Origin: Prorocentrum cordatum
Lineage: Eukaryota > Sar > Dinophyceae > Prorocentrales > Prorocentraceae
NCBI GenBank assembly: GCA_963575745.1
Contig: CAUYUJ010000148.1
Location: 305,844 to 369,843, forward strand
DNA length: 64,000 nt
Direction: 5' to 3'
Shown in pieces: positions 41,236 to 51,785 of this stretch (its first letter is position 1; each line of letters begins with the position of its first letter). The notes beneath the pieces were generated by a model that saw only the letters and a list, made by a program, of their open reading frames with translations, was not told where the DNA came from and did no database searches. The position numbers were made by a program, and so were the translations under genes.

Positions 41236-42435
41236 AGGAGGAGGAGGAGGAGGAGGAGACGGAGAAGGAGGAGGAGGAGGAGGAGGAGGAGGAGGGGATC
41301 GGAAGGCTGTAGAGCTGCGCGCACGCAACCCCTCGAGGTAGTCGCGGCTGTCCTCCACAGGCCCCCAATGGCAGTTTGTCGCGGACTAGACAGCTGGGGC
41401 TGAATACCCTGCCCAGGCAGCCTGTGGAAAGCAGTCAGGACAACCTCTGAGGGCTGTCTGCGCGCGACCCCGAGGAAGGAAGGGAGGGATGGAGGAGGGA
41501 GGGAGGGAGGGAGCGATGGAGGGAGGGAGGGAGGGAGGGGCGGAAGAGCGTGGCGAAGGTGGGATCTCTGCCCAACCCCTCACCCCGGCGGGCGGCGGCT
41601 GTCCCCAACCGAGGGTCTTCCAGCAGACTCGTTCCTCCTTCGAGAGGCCCTCCCACACCAGCTCCTCCGAGAGGGGGGACACCCAAGAGGCACGTGTGGA
41701 CAGAGGGGGCGGGATGAGGGAGGAGGGGAAGAGCAAGCGAGGCGCTCCCTGATAGGTTGCTCGAGGTAACCCTGGGGACACTGAAAGCTAACATGCTGAC
41801 ACGCACCACCCGAGTGAGAAGAGGGGCAACGATAGGGAGGGGGACTGGCTCCGTGGGGTGAAACATCGACATAGGATCGGCGACGCAACGCCGACCGATC
41901 GGCGACAGGCCCCCTGATAGCAAATCCGCGCGTTCCCGAGCATGGTGGGGCTGTCAGACCCCTACTGGTGATGAATAGGCGATCGGGGGTCGATGCATCC
42001 CACCGAGACGATGCCCCCCATACCTGTGCCGCCGAAGGAACCGGACCTCCAGTCCGTGGTTTCCTGACCACATCACAAAACATCCGCCGACGCCGTCGGC
42101 GTGTGTGAGGGGCTTGTCTGTTCGAGTCGTCGTCTCCGTCAGTCGTCGTTACCGTCGTCCCCTTTCCCTGCACCCGCCTCCTCCTCAGCGAGATCTGTCA
42201 GCGAGAAAAAATCTAGCGATGTCGTAATCGAGCCGAAGGGAAGCTCTTTCCCTTTGATCCATCCCCCGTCGGTGGGGGGGGCGGTCCCGGTGGGGGGCCC
42301 CGGCTCCGTCAATCGTCGTCTCCGTCGTCCCCTTTCCCTGCACCCTCCTCCTCCTCCTCCTCCGGGCTGTCAGCGATAAAAAAATCTAGCAATGTCGTAA
42401 AATCGAGCCGAAGGAAGCTCTCGGCGATCCCGGTG
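41236..42435. other. no supported gene; GGA and GGGA tracts
   Basis: GGA tract at 41235-41297 and ggga tracts at 41475-41540. A segment ccgtcgtcccctttccctgc with aaaatctagc(g/a)atgtcgtaa, then cgagccgaagg, occurs twice (about 42147-42245 and 42310-42420), a tandem duplication with a spacing of about 170 bases. Confidence 0.45.
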
Positions 42436-42439
42436 GGGG

Positions 42440-43080
42440 GTCCAGGGCAGGTCCCAGGGGGGTTGGTGGTGGGGCCCAAGACAGGCCAAGAGTGGCCCAA
42501 GAGGCCCCCAAGACGGTCCAAGAGGGCCTCCCATCGCCAAACGAATCATCTGTTTAAAACGCCTTCACGCCCTCAAGACTGCCCAGGAAGCTTCCAATAC
42601 GCCCCAAGAAGCCTCAAATACCACTCCCGAAAAGAGCCCCACAAGACAACTCATGTGATTTACTGCTGGCCTTTTCAAAAGATGTGGGAATTCTGGTCTT
42701 TTCCGCTCACCGCCGCTTCAAGGCGGCCAAAGAGGCCCCCAAGATCTCCCAAAGATGGCCCAAGAGGCCTCCAACAGGGCCCGAAACAACCAACGAATAT
42801 CTCAATACACCCTCCCACGCCTCCAAGACGGCCTAAGTGAGAGGGCTCCAGAAATGCGCCCAGAAAAGGAACCCGAACGGACAAATTCGAGCCCTCGGCA
42901 TCGAGAGGCTCCAGGAGGCCCCACGAGGTCCCCAAGAGGCCCCAAGAGGCCCACAAGAGGTCCACAGGAAGCTCGAGGAGGCCCCAGTTTTTCCCAAGAG
43001 GCCCACAAGGGGCTCCCAAGAGGCCCCAAAAGTCCTCCCGAGAGGCCCCAGAGAGCTTCCCGAAGAGTTCCGATGAAGCA
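42440..43080. repeat. degenerate CCAAGAGGCCC repeat, block 2
   Basis: Units such as gcccaagaggccc, cccaagacggtcc and ccacaagaggtcc repeat with a short irregular period, densest at 42900-43060. Frames on both strands are open and give Gly/Leu/Trp/Ser or Pro/Arg/Glu repeats, so no gene is called. Confidence 0.65.
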
Positions 43081-43103
43081 TCCCTCTGCCCCACGTCAGC
43101 GTT

Positions 43104-43138
<35 letters not shown>

Positions 43139-43597
43139 TCCCCTTCAGGGTCGGCGGCGCCGGCCGCAAGGCCTTCGCAATCAGGTAATTACGAAACAGG
43201 AGGAGGGGGACGACGACGACGACACTCATCACATCGTCGACCTCCCACCCCACCCATCCCCTTCTCTGAAGCACGCTCGGCGGTGCAACGCTGGAATGGC
43301 TGAAAATATTTCTCCCCACATTCACGGGTTTACGTCCTCACCCTGGCGCCTGAGCAGATCAAAGTAGGCCGAAAAAGAGAAGTGGCATGACAATAGAGCT
43401 CAGCATGGGAGGACACAGGGTCGCTGGAACTAGGAGCTGTGCGCACTGACACACAAGAAGCGTACTGCTCCACGAGGGCGCTTGCTGACTTCAGAACTGC
43501 TGAGCCAAGGATGGGAACGCTGTCTGCTACTGTCACCAGCATGTCATATACTGGCGCAGCTCGAATCTGGAAAACCAATGGGGAGGTATGCAGACAC

Positions 43598-43644
<47 letters not shown>

Positions 43645-43990
43645 CCCTCTGCCCCTCTGGGCCCTTTGGCCGCCGCTCCTGCTGCTCGTCCTGCGGTTCC
43701 TCCTGTCCGTGGAATTCCTAGCTCCCGCTCGCAACGTCTCGCACAGGGGTTGACATCGCGGCGCGGGGGAGGCGCGGCCTCCGATAGCGTGTGATCCATC
43801 GGCAGCCTGCCCCCGGCTGGGGGCGCAGCCTCCCCATCATCTACTGTCTACTGCATCGCGGCACGAGTCAGCACTCCTCGGCGCGCTGTCGCATCGCGTT
43901 GGCGCAGCCCCGAGGCCGCGCCAGGTGTCGCTTGAAGGAAGGGGTGGCGGTCGGTTGCTCCCAGGTCGCCAGACTAAGCGCAGGGCGCGG
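43081..43990. other. no supported gene; GTC and CTG microsatellites
   Basis: A (GTC)n run lies at 43105-43138 and a (CTG)n run of about 15 units at 43598-43642. The latter gives poly-Leu, poly-Cys, poly-Ala and poly-Gln frames. No domain was recognised outside them. Confidence 0.5.
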
Positions 43991-45175
43991 TTTGCACCGT
44001 GGCGCTGAGAAGCGCCGCTGGTCGACTTCGGGAGATCGGTGGGGGAACAGATCAGACCTCTTGCAGCGCAGCAAGTGCCAGCGCCAAAGCTCCCGAACTG
44101 CCATCGCAGCGCGCTGCGGGGTCAGACCAGCAGCGCCGCGGAGAAGCAGGAGCTCAAGAGAGTCAAGCAGAAGCTGGCGCAGCTCAAGGCTCAAGTTGCC
44201 ACGGCCCCCCTCAGGCTCGATGGCGCGATGGAGGTGGCCGATGGAGGCGCGGGCCTCGGAAGCGACGGCGACATCAGCACGCAACTGGCGGATCTATCAG
44301 CCAACGTCGAGCCCGCCGATGGCATCGGCGCGGCGGAGGCGCACAAGGCGCGAGCGCGAAACCCAAGGAGCGCCAGGGCACGTTGCGAAGGAGGTTGGCG
44401 CCAGCCAGGCCGCTCGACACGAGCGTCAAGCAGATGTCTCTCCTGTGGGCCAAGCTTGCGAATAAGGCAGAGCGCCGAGAGGCCGACGTCCAGGCCTTCC
44501 AAGAGAAGACGTTGGCAGGCCAGCAGGCGGGGGCGGGGGCGCAGCACGTGTCGCGCGGCGCCGAGTAGGAGCTGCTCGAGCTGGAGAAGAAAAGTTCAGG
44601 CGTGAGCCAATGGCGGAGGCGCCGCTGCCACCCGGAGGAGGGCGCGGCATGTCTCAGTCGCTGCAGCGGGTGCTCGAGATGGCCTGCGGGCCTGTTAGCC
44701 GAGCGCCCGGACGAGTTGCCGCCAGGCTTCGGGGCGCCATGCGGCGCGGCGAAGAAGATGCGCGAGGTGCTCGAGGAGGCGCTCGCGGCCGAGAAGCCCC
44801 AGGCGGACCAGAGGGGGGGCGCGAGGAAACCAGACGCGCTGCCGAGGCGCCGGCAGCGGGAGCTCGATGGTCAAGTGGCCCATGGGGCGACCTCGCACGG
44901 TGGTGTTCCAGCGGCAGGGGGGTCATGGAGCTGCCCTGGCGGCAGGCGGTCCTGGGGCAGCCGCGCAGGGTTGGTGCTGCAGCGGCGCGAAGCTGGATGC
45001 CTCAGCACACGGATGGACCAGAGGTGATCAAGGAATCACCCAGGTCGGTCACCGTCGGAGTTCCCGACGTGGAGGAGCAGCCCCGCGGGGCGGCCAAACG
45101 GATGGGCAAGCAGTTCGAGAAGGTTGCAAAGACTGCGCGCGCGTCGGACGAGGTGGCTGCAACCTTTGACTATAA
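43990..45175 (+). pseudogene. LINE ORF1-like relic (zinc ribbon and coiled coil)
   Basis: Pieces in different + frames line up as one decayed protein. First is a zinc-ribbon-like WSTSGDRWGNRSDLLQRSKC, then QRQ, near 44017-44085 (cysteine positions partly lost). Then comes a coiled-coil helix EKQELKRVKQKLAQLKAQVA (44137-44200), then a second helix TSVKQMSLLWAKLANKAERR (from about 44422) and a basic end, RMGKQFEKVAKTARASDEVA (to about 45160). This order (ribbon, Lys/Gln-rich coiled coil, second coiled coil) is what I recall for ORF1 of dinoflagellate LINEs, where the product binds element RNA. Several frameshifts and a stop near 44567 show that it is inactive. Family placement is from memory. 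Confidence 0.5.
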
Positions 45176-45188
45176 TAATTGTATCAGT

Positions 45189-45419
45189 AGAGGCCTCTTA
45201 AATGGGGTCCGAGTAGATGGGGTCGAAGGATAGCGCCGCATCGTCAATGCATCGGCGATGCATCGGCGATACATCGGCGATGCATCGGCAACGCCGGCGA
45301 TGCATCGGCGACGTCGGCGCGGGGAAACACGGTCTCCACGTCGAGCCGCATCGTCGATGCATCGGCAATGCGGTGCGATCCTCCGACCCCATCTACTCGG
45401 ACCCCACCTAGGAGGCCTA
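45189..45419. mobile_element. MITE-like element (family C, copy 3) inside a LINE relic
   Basis: It begins aggcctcttaaatggggtcc then gagtagatggggtcg and ends cgaccccatctactcggacc then ccacctaggaggcct. This is a near-perfect inverted repeat of about 40 bases. The interior repeats gatgcatcggcgatgcatcg. It sits between the ORF1 and endonuclease relics, so it inserted after the LINE. No clear target duplication was identified. Confidence 0.75.
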
Positions 45420-45499
45420 GCCTCATTCGACTTGCAATGATGGTGGGCGCAGTCGCCGCAAGCACTAAGTCGCATGGGCCATATGGGCCACTGGCGAAG

Positions 45500-45890
45500 C
45501 TGCCGGGATCGAGAACGACGTGTCTAGCGAAAGCCCCCATGGTGTCGCGCGTGCGTGAACATCACTTGGGCGCCGTGCTTTCACGCCTCCAAGCTCGGGC
45601 GTTAGCTGCGGGATACCACGGGGCATGCGCGGGGGCGTCTAACGCCGCAGGGGCGGGGGCACGTTCGATGGAGTCGCTGCGCTGGCTCCGAGGGCGCATT
45701 CAAGTCGCGATGCCCCCAGTCAGTTTGGGTGTTTATTTCCAGCGCGCGCGCGCGCTGGCTGCTCGGGCCCGCGGGGCGGTGAAGGGCGGCATCGCAGTCG
45801 TAAGCGGCCGCTTGCAGGTCGAGGCAACGTTGGCGTTCGTCGCACATCACCGCGAGCGAGGCTTAGACTGGGGGCAGGCCGGACGGAGAT
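45500..45890 (+). pseudogene. LINE ORF2 N-terminal endonuclease fragment
   Basis: The + frame reads VREHHLGAVLSRLQARALAA, then GYHGACAGASNAAGAG, then GRIQVAMPPVS and AVKGGIAVVSGRLQVEATLA. It resembles the APE-type endonuclease start of dinoflagellate LINE ORF2 (Q-E-H-H-L, G-G-T-A, then a KGGI-x-VVS strand). The catalytic Glu of Q-E-x-H appears as R-E-H-H, and the rest of the endonuclease is missing after the stop at about 45890. It follows the ORF1 relic in the same orientation, as expected for one element. Confidence 0.45.
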
Positions 45891-46065
45891 GAGGATGGGC
45901 ACGATACCTTTTGCTACTACAGGGGCCCTCGAGCCAACGCGGTCGCACACTGTGGGCCCTCGGACAGGGCAAGCGGGGACTCGCAGGATGGGGTGCCGAG
46001 GAAAAGGGCAACAACACCCCGAACTTCAGCACCCTCTGAACCCTCCATCCGACCTTTTGTCGGAT

Positions 46066-46139
46066 CCGAAGTACAGCTCTGGATCGCGATCGATCGGGAT
46101 CGACGAGAAGACCGGGGGCGCCAGATGTTCCAGTCCTTG
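46066..46139 (-). CDS. candidate exon of an unknown - strand gene
   Basis: The minus strand reads MPQGLEHLAPPVFSSIPIDR then DPELYFGSDK, ending before gtcggatg, a possible GT donor; without splicing it stops 13 codons later. Composition looks coding. The start may instead follow an acceptor (gcctcaag). No family was recognised. Confidence 0.3.
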
Positions 46140-46336
46140 AGGCATCCCATCTGAACCTCACCTTCTCTTCCTCCACTGCTCCTCCTTCCGCCTCCTGCTT
46201 TCTGCCTCCTGCCTCCTCCTTCTCCATCACCTCCCTCCCCCCCCTCCTCTTTCCAATGGCTCCCTCCTCCTGGCTTCCCCCCGCCGCCCGCCGGCTCCCT
46301 CCCCATCCCTCCGCCTGCTGCGGCGCAGGAGCAGTC

Positions 46337-46387
46337 CTGCAGGCTGGGCGCGGCCTCGTACCAGCGCAGTTTCTGGAGCACCATCTC
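46337..46387 (-). CDS. candidate short exon of an unknown - strand gene
   Basis: After acceptor ccaccgtcgag, the minus strand encodes EMVLQKLRWYEAAPSLQ, ending ctgcag before gactgc, which would be a GA-type donor as known in dinoflagellates. It lies between two pyrimidine-rich stretches and in the same orientation as the neighbouring candidates. Confidence 0.3.
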
Positions 46388-46979
46388 CTCGACGGTGGGA
46401 GGACGGCGGGGGGGTAGGGTTCCCGGGAGAGGCCACACGCTGCTACACCTCCTCTTCGTCCCCCCTTAGTCTCCCCTCTCATCCTCCTCCTCGGTACTTC
46501 CCCGCCTCCTCCTCCCAACTTCTCCCCTCGTCTTCCAACCCGTCCGCTCCGTCCTCCTCGTCCTCCTCCTTCTCCTGCTCCTCCTTGATCATTTGCCTCC
46601 TCGCTCTTCCCCCTCCGCTCGTCCTGTTCCTTTTTCCTGCCCCCTTCCTGCCCCTCCGCTCTTTCCCTCCCCATCCTATCCCCTCTTGCCCTACAGCCGG
46701 GACAGACTGCAGAGTGCATCCTCCTAAGGGCACAGACAGGCCTCCTCCGAGGGCAATCCGCGCTCCAACACGAAGGGCGACCACCGACAGAAGATAAGGG
46801 CCCTCTAGGTACTGCAAAGTTGACCTGAACTCTGGGCACGGCTGTACTGCTCCTCATCCGCTCTCTCCTCCTCCTCCTCCTCCTCCTCCTCCTCCTCTTC
46901 TTCTGATCCCCCTCCTCTGCTGGTCCTGCTCCCTTCTACCTCCCCCCTCCGAATCGATCACGCACGCTCCTCCCTTACC
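46388..46979. other. pyrimidine-rich stretch, no supported gene
   Basis: CTC/TCC-rich sequence at 46450-46680 and a CTC tract at 46866-46906. It may be intronic for the candidate minus-strand exons on either side. Confidence 0.4.
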
Positions 46980-47024
46980 GTACCAGCAGAGCTCCTGGAT
47001 CACCACGGGCGCGATCCTGGATCC
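46980..47024 (-). CDS. candidate short exon of an unknown - strand gene
   Basis: After an acceptor-like ggatccag, the minus strand reads RIAPVVIQELCWY, then a good donor (gtacg, then gtaaggg). It is only about 45 bases. Its similarity to the neighbouring MVLQKLRWY exon may be chance. Confidence 0.3.
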
Positions 47025-48409
47025 TGAACCACAAAATGGCCAAACGACTTCCCCCGCAGTCCTCCATGGAGGTCCCAAGAAAGCCATACACATGCCAAAC
47101 ACTGCCCTGAAAGCATTCAAAGAGGGTCTCCGAAATGCACATGAGAGCCGCACGACACTGCCAACATCGCCCAAGCACGGCTGGAAGTGCCACCCACATT
47201 CCACACTTTAGGAATCTAGGACGTCGCCAGTCTATCTCGTACAAGGTTCACCCAAGAGGCCCCCTATCAGATTCCACGAAGCCCAGATAACCATCCCCCG
47301 AGGAGGCCCTGCAAGAGGCACTGGGAAGAAATAACAACCTGGCAAATAATTGAAAGGTCAGTTCTGTTTTTCGCTTTCAACTCTGGTCAGTCGTATGGCT
47401 CCAGATGTGAACGAGGGCCCGCAGGGAACCTGAGAGAGCCTCAACTTGGCCAAAGGGAGCGCCCATATAATTAGCCATGATGCGGCACAAGACAAATCAA
47501 AGAGCACCGCAAGAAAGCCAACAAGGCCTCAAGATCAAATCCAAGGTGGATCATGAAGTCCCCAACACATCGCGAGAAGCCACGCGTGGTTCCCAATCAC
47601 TTCTAAAGCACCCCAAAGCAACCCCTAAGAAGCTCTAGGCGGCCCGAAAATAGCCCAAGGCTGCGCGGGGACACCCCGAATTTCGCGTCGGGGGTAGAGC
47701 GGAGTCCAATATGAGCTTTACGGACGCCCAGCCAAGACCGGCTGAGCGATCGAGCCACTGTGGCTAAAAAGGCCAAACCAGAACGACAAGGAACCCAGCA
47801 CGAGCTGAGACTAGCACATTGTGGAGGCGGCCGGGAGGTCTGAACGGGGTGCCCAGAAAATTGGCCAGGAGGGGGGATGAAGCTGAATCCGCTCAAAATC
47901 GGTCCCTCGACCGCTCCTGGGATATATTCGGTGCAGTGTTACACACCAGACTTGTTGTTTGCTTGTTCGCCGGTGTCAGTGCTGGGCCACCCCAGACCCC
48001 CAGCCGGCTCCAAGGCTGGAAGGGCGAGACCGAAATGGCAAGGAACTCGCCACGAGCTGAGACAAGCGTATCATCAGGTCGGGCGTGTCCCCCTACAGGC
48101 GGATTTTGGACGAACAATAAAACATGCCCCAAAGAAATACACAACAAATACCCGAAAATTATGTTCAACAAATCGTCCCCATGCTGATTGTTTGACTATT
48201 TTTGAATATTCCCTCTGTAGAGGGACAGGCCCAACTTAAGCGTATCATCGGATGCCCCGTATCGCGAAAACCAATGCGGTGGCCACAGCGCGCAGGCCCA
48301 GACCAGGGTTTCCCGAGGCGCCCCGAAAAACTAGCAGAACACTCCCCGGTCCTGGAAAGTTCGGTGGCAACTCATAGGAGCCTCCCGTGCCATCTTGCTG
48401 GCTCTTGCG
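47025..48409. other. no supported gene
   Basis: Degenerate ccaagaggcccc-type words at 47240-47700. Sequence at 47825-48070 resembles 38310-38600 (low-copy dispersed repeat). The rest is unique and more A-rich than average (48100-48200). Confidence 0.4.
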
Positions 48410-48600
48410 ATTCGACGCTGACCCACGCCAATCGGCGTTAGCCGACGCTAGATCGACGCTAGTCGACGCTAAATCGGCGCTAATCGAAGCTAAATCGGCG
48501 CTTTCTCATCAAATACCCGACGCTAACGCACGCTTTCGAATGAACTCCAAAGACGGAATTACGAGGATGTACGATGCTCCTATGGTTTGCTGCCGAACCC
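48410..48600. repeat. GACGCT-type dispersed repeat (family D, copy 4)
   Basis: This is the clearest copy: gacgctgacccacgccaatc, gctagatcgacgctagtcga, cgctaaatcggcgctaatcg, atacccgacgctaacgcacg, aaagacggaattacgaggat and tttgctgccgaaccc. It lies 69 bases before family E copy 2. Confidence 0.6.
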
Positions 48601-48668
48601 GCCACTTGCTGCGTCCTCTCTCCAGCTCCGGCTCCTCTTCCTCCTCCTCTCCCTCCTCCTCTTCCCAA

Positions 48669-48865
48669 AGCCGCGCTAACGGCGTGCTTGGGTAACGGTG
48701 CGGTTGGGAACCTGGTTTTTGTGACACCGAGCCCACGAATTACAACATGTAGGAAATTACGAAAGGCCGTTTCCTACATTCAAATCTGCAAGTACCGAAC
48801 GAAAACGACACAGCGAGTTGCGCACTTCGCCGCTAGCTACTAACACACCGCTAGCGCGTCTGCGG
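48669..48865. mobile_element. MITE-like element (family E, copy 2)
   Basis: The left end agccgcgctaacggcgtgct is inverted in the right end acaccgctagcgcgtctgcg. It shares tttttgtgacaccgagccca, ggaaattacgaaaggccgtt and gaacgaaaacgacacagcga with copy 1, and lacks the extra cacgaaccacgc segment present there. Confidence 0.65.
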
Positions 48866-48989
48866 TCCTCGTCCTCCTCCCCCTCCTCCCCGTCCTGCCC
48901 TCTGGAGACCGGGCTCTAGTCAGCATCGGATCGGGGAATTTGCTCGGGACGGAACGGCTGCACGAGCCCTGCTCTCCCAGATCCAGGCG

Positions 48990-49035
48990 GCGCGCGGCTC
49001 TCCAGGTGCACGTGCGAGTCCACGTAGGGCGCGCC
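48990..49035 (-). CDS. possible TatD-type HxH first-motif exon
   Basis: The minus strand reads GAPYVDSHVHLE. D-x-H-x-H-L is the N-terminal metal-binding motif of TatD-family hydrolases and is the part missing from the gene at 15476-16472. It lies directly beside a dispersed repeat (49036-49205). A GA-type donor is possible after the motif. A short motif can arise by chance, and a link to the distant gene would need a very long intron. Confidence 0.3.
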
Positions 49036-49205
49036 TCGGGCGCGGCCTAACCGACCCCATACGGTGACCAGCACCTTCCGCGACTTGATCCTCGCCATCC
49101 AAGCTCCCCTCCGACCGCATACGTACGTCTTGGGGTGAGCGAGGGGCATGTCACGGAAGAGGATGGTCTGTTAGGGGTCGACTAGGCAGCCCCTGAGCGC
49201 CACGG
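49036..49205. repeat. dispersed repeat, copy 1 (partner at 61764-61915)
   Basis: The words ctcgggcgcggcctaaccga, atcctcgccatccaagctcc, catacgtacgtcttg and taggggtcgactaggcagcc are matched, in the same orientation, near 61 kb. Confidence 0.6.
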
Positions 49206-51679
49206 TCGCCGTCCACGAAGGTGGAGTGCGCCACCAGCGAGCGCGAGTTGCCGGCCCTGCTCCAGGCGGCAATACCTGCGGGCTCGCGGGGCGCAGGGTC
49301 CATCCTCGTCGTCGTCGACACACACGCCGGGCCGCTTCGGCACGGAGTCGAAACGGAATCGGATCGGCTATTCCAAGCCTCACATCAACGCCATGCGACA
49401 AGACAGTCGGGCCGCATCGGATTTTTGGAATATCGGAATCAAATAGGATCGGGCTGGCCAGAGTCAGCCATCGTGCCCCCTGGCACTTTGAGGCGTTGTG
49501 GAATGCCAGGTGCTGTTAAGTAGCATTCCTGTAATCCTCTGAGGGCCGGCCTCTCCTTCTCGACGCAACCATCTGCATGCACCGCCCCGCCCTTTCCCTG
49601 GTGATCCGCGCTCCCAAGGCCACGATCCCTCGTAGAAAACCATGGCTATGCGCTCCCGACGCCACGAACCCTTGTAAAAGCGATGGGTCCGTGCTCCCGA
49701 GACCACGATCCCTTGTAAAAAACTATGGACGCTCGCTCCCGAGGTTCCAAGATGGCCGAGACCAGAATCCCGCAAATATGGCCCAAGATGCCTCCACGGC
49801 GGCCCCAATGCGGCCCAAGGTGGGCTCAAGACGAGCCAAAAGGAAGCAGCGACGGCCCCAACAGATGCCCAGACGGCCCAAAAGGGCCATCAGAGGATCC
49901 CCGTAGGGCCGAGGATACCACACTCAAATGTTTCTGTCGGCTCTTCCAGGACATGGGCGTCTCCATGGCTTCGGGCTTCCTGCAACTACAGATGGCATTG
50001 CCCCAAGACGGCGCCTAAATAGCACGCGGGGTACTCGGACAAGGATCGTACTGTGGCTATTGCCTAATGCTGTCCACAAGAGGAGCAGGACGATCATGCT
50101 GACAAGGGGGGACAAGCAGGGGAGGGACAACATCGAGGAGGGGACAAATGAGCCCGGGGATGAATACGAAGGATGGAGAGCAGCATGATGCGGAGAGGGA
50201 GAATAACGAGGACACGATGACAAGAAAATGGCGGGGAGACCGAAAAGACGGACGACGGAGAACGATAAAGGTTGGAATGAGACGTACTATAATTAGGGGC
50301 AGGATGAGGACGACGCGGACGAGGAGGAGGGCGACGAGACGGCGGATCATGGCTCCACTGACAAGGTGAGAACGTGGGGATGATGTCTTAATACCTCCCC
50401 ACCCTGCAATATTTGCCTTCTCATTCTCCTACTCCCCTCCCTTCTCTCCTTAGCCACTACTCCTGACCTCCTCGTTCTCATCCCTCCTCTTTCCTCGTGG
50501 GGTTCCACCTTCTTCTGTCCAAACTACCACCGCTCCCTCAACCTCCATCTCGTCTGTCTCCCAGTGGTACTCTGCATCCTTCATGCTCATCCTGCTGCTA
50601 CCGCTCCTGCCGCTCCATTCACCCCTATTCCCTTGTCCCGCCTCCGCTCACGCCCCCTCCCCCTCCCCCTCCCCTCCCCCTCCCCCTCCCCCTCCCCCTC
50701 CTCCTCCTCCTCCTCCTCCTCCTCCTCCTCCTCCTCCTCCTCCTCCTCCCCCTCCTCCTCCTCCCCTTGCTCCTCCTCCTCCTTCTCCTCCTCCGTCCCT
50801 GCCTCCCGCCCATGCCCCTCGCCCCCGCCCACGCCTTCCCCCCCCTCCCTCGATCTCCTCCCCCTCCTCCCCCCTCCTGCGCCTCGCCCCTGCCGAGCCC
50901 TCCGCCGACCCCCGAGCGACGGCGGACACCTCCGCTGGGCGAGGGGACGGAGCCCCAGGGCCCAAGGGCCTCCGACGAGCAGTGGGCACGCGGCCCCGGG
51001 GAGCCTCTCCGACCCTTGCCGCGGGCTTGAGAGGGCCCGCATCAAGGGATTCCCCGATTCGTGTTCTAACGTTTTACCGGATCCCCATCCACGGCCCACA
51101 TTTTTCCCGATACGTGCGTGCATGGGGTCGGACGTTGGTGTCTAGCTGTGTCTGCATGTCCCTCCCGAGGGTTGGAGGTCGCTGAGGGTGCAGCGCTGCT
51201 TCCGACACCGCAGCCGCCGCTTCCCAGGCCCGCCACCCCCCCCCGGGAATGTGCCGCCGATGGGCGGGCGGCGAGCCGCCGCGGGGCGCGCCTCCGCCCG
51301 GCGGCGCCGCGCCAGGCCCCGGCGCCGGCAAGGGCCCGCAACAGGGGCACCCGAAGCCGCAGGCGAGGCGCGTCTTGGTGCGGGGCCGCCTCTCGCCGGG
51401 CGGCTCCTGCGGGTCTGGCCCGCGAGGAGGAGGAGGAGGACGAGGAGGAGGAGGAGGAGGAAGAGTAGGAGGAGGACGAGGAGGAGGAGGAGGACGAGGA
51501 GGAGGAGGAGGATGGGTCGCCTTAGCCCTTCGGAGACACCCTACATGTCCACGGAGGGTCCGCTCTCAGAACAACCCGAGATGACGACGGGCGGGGCAGC
51601 GGCCCGCCGCTCGAGCCGATAGGCATCGGCGAGCGCCTCACGTGCCAATCTCGCCTCTCTCCGACGGTTCCAAGCATTG
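49206..51679. other. no supported gene; CTC tract and degenerate repeat
   Basis: Words like ccaagatggccg and gcccaagatgcct lie at 49600-49910 (same vocabulary as the 27 and 42 kb blocks). A ccacgatccctcgtaaaaa(c) segment recurs at about 49621, 49661 and 49702. A CTC tract lies at 50650-50800, and a GGA tract at 51424-51512 ends in a family G right end (gtcgccttagcccttcggag). The frames on the tracts are not called. Confidence 0.45.
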
Positions 51680-51785
51680 GCGGTGCGCACAAGGGGGTGG
51701 GGGGGGGGGGGGGGCTTCTTAGAAGGAGTCTGCTTCTAAGAAGCCCTCCCCCCTCCCCCCACCCCACCCCTGCGCGTGGCTGAAA
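51680..51785. mobile_element. MITE-like element (family H, copy 2)
   Basis: It runs from cggtgcgcacaagggggtgg to cacccctgcgcgtggctgaa, with gggcttcttagaaggagtct and tgcttctaagaagccctccc as inverted arms. It is the most compact copy. Confidence 0.6.

Noticed and set aside
43533-43799. A poly-Gln frame resembling a glutamine-rich regulator
   Set aside because: It comes from the (CTG)n microsatellite; poly-Leu, poly-Cys and poly-Ala frames exist in the same place.
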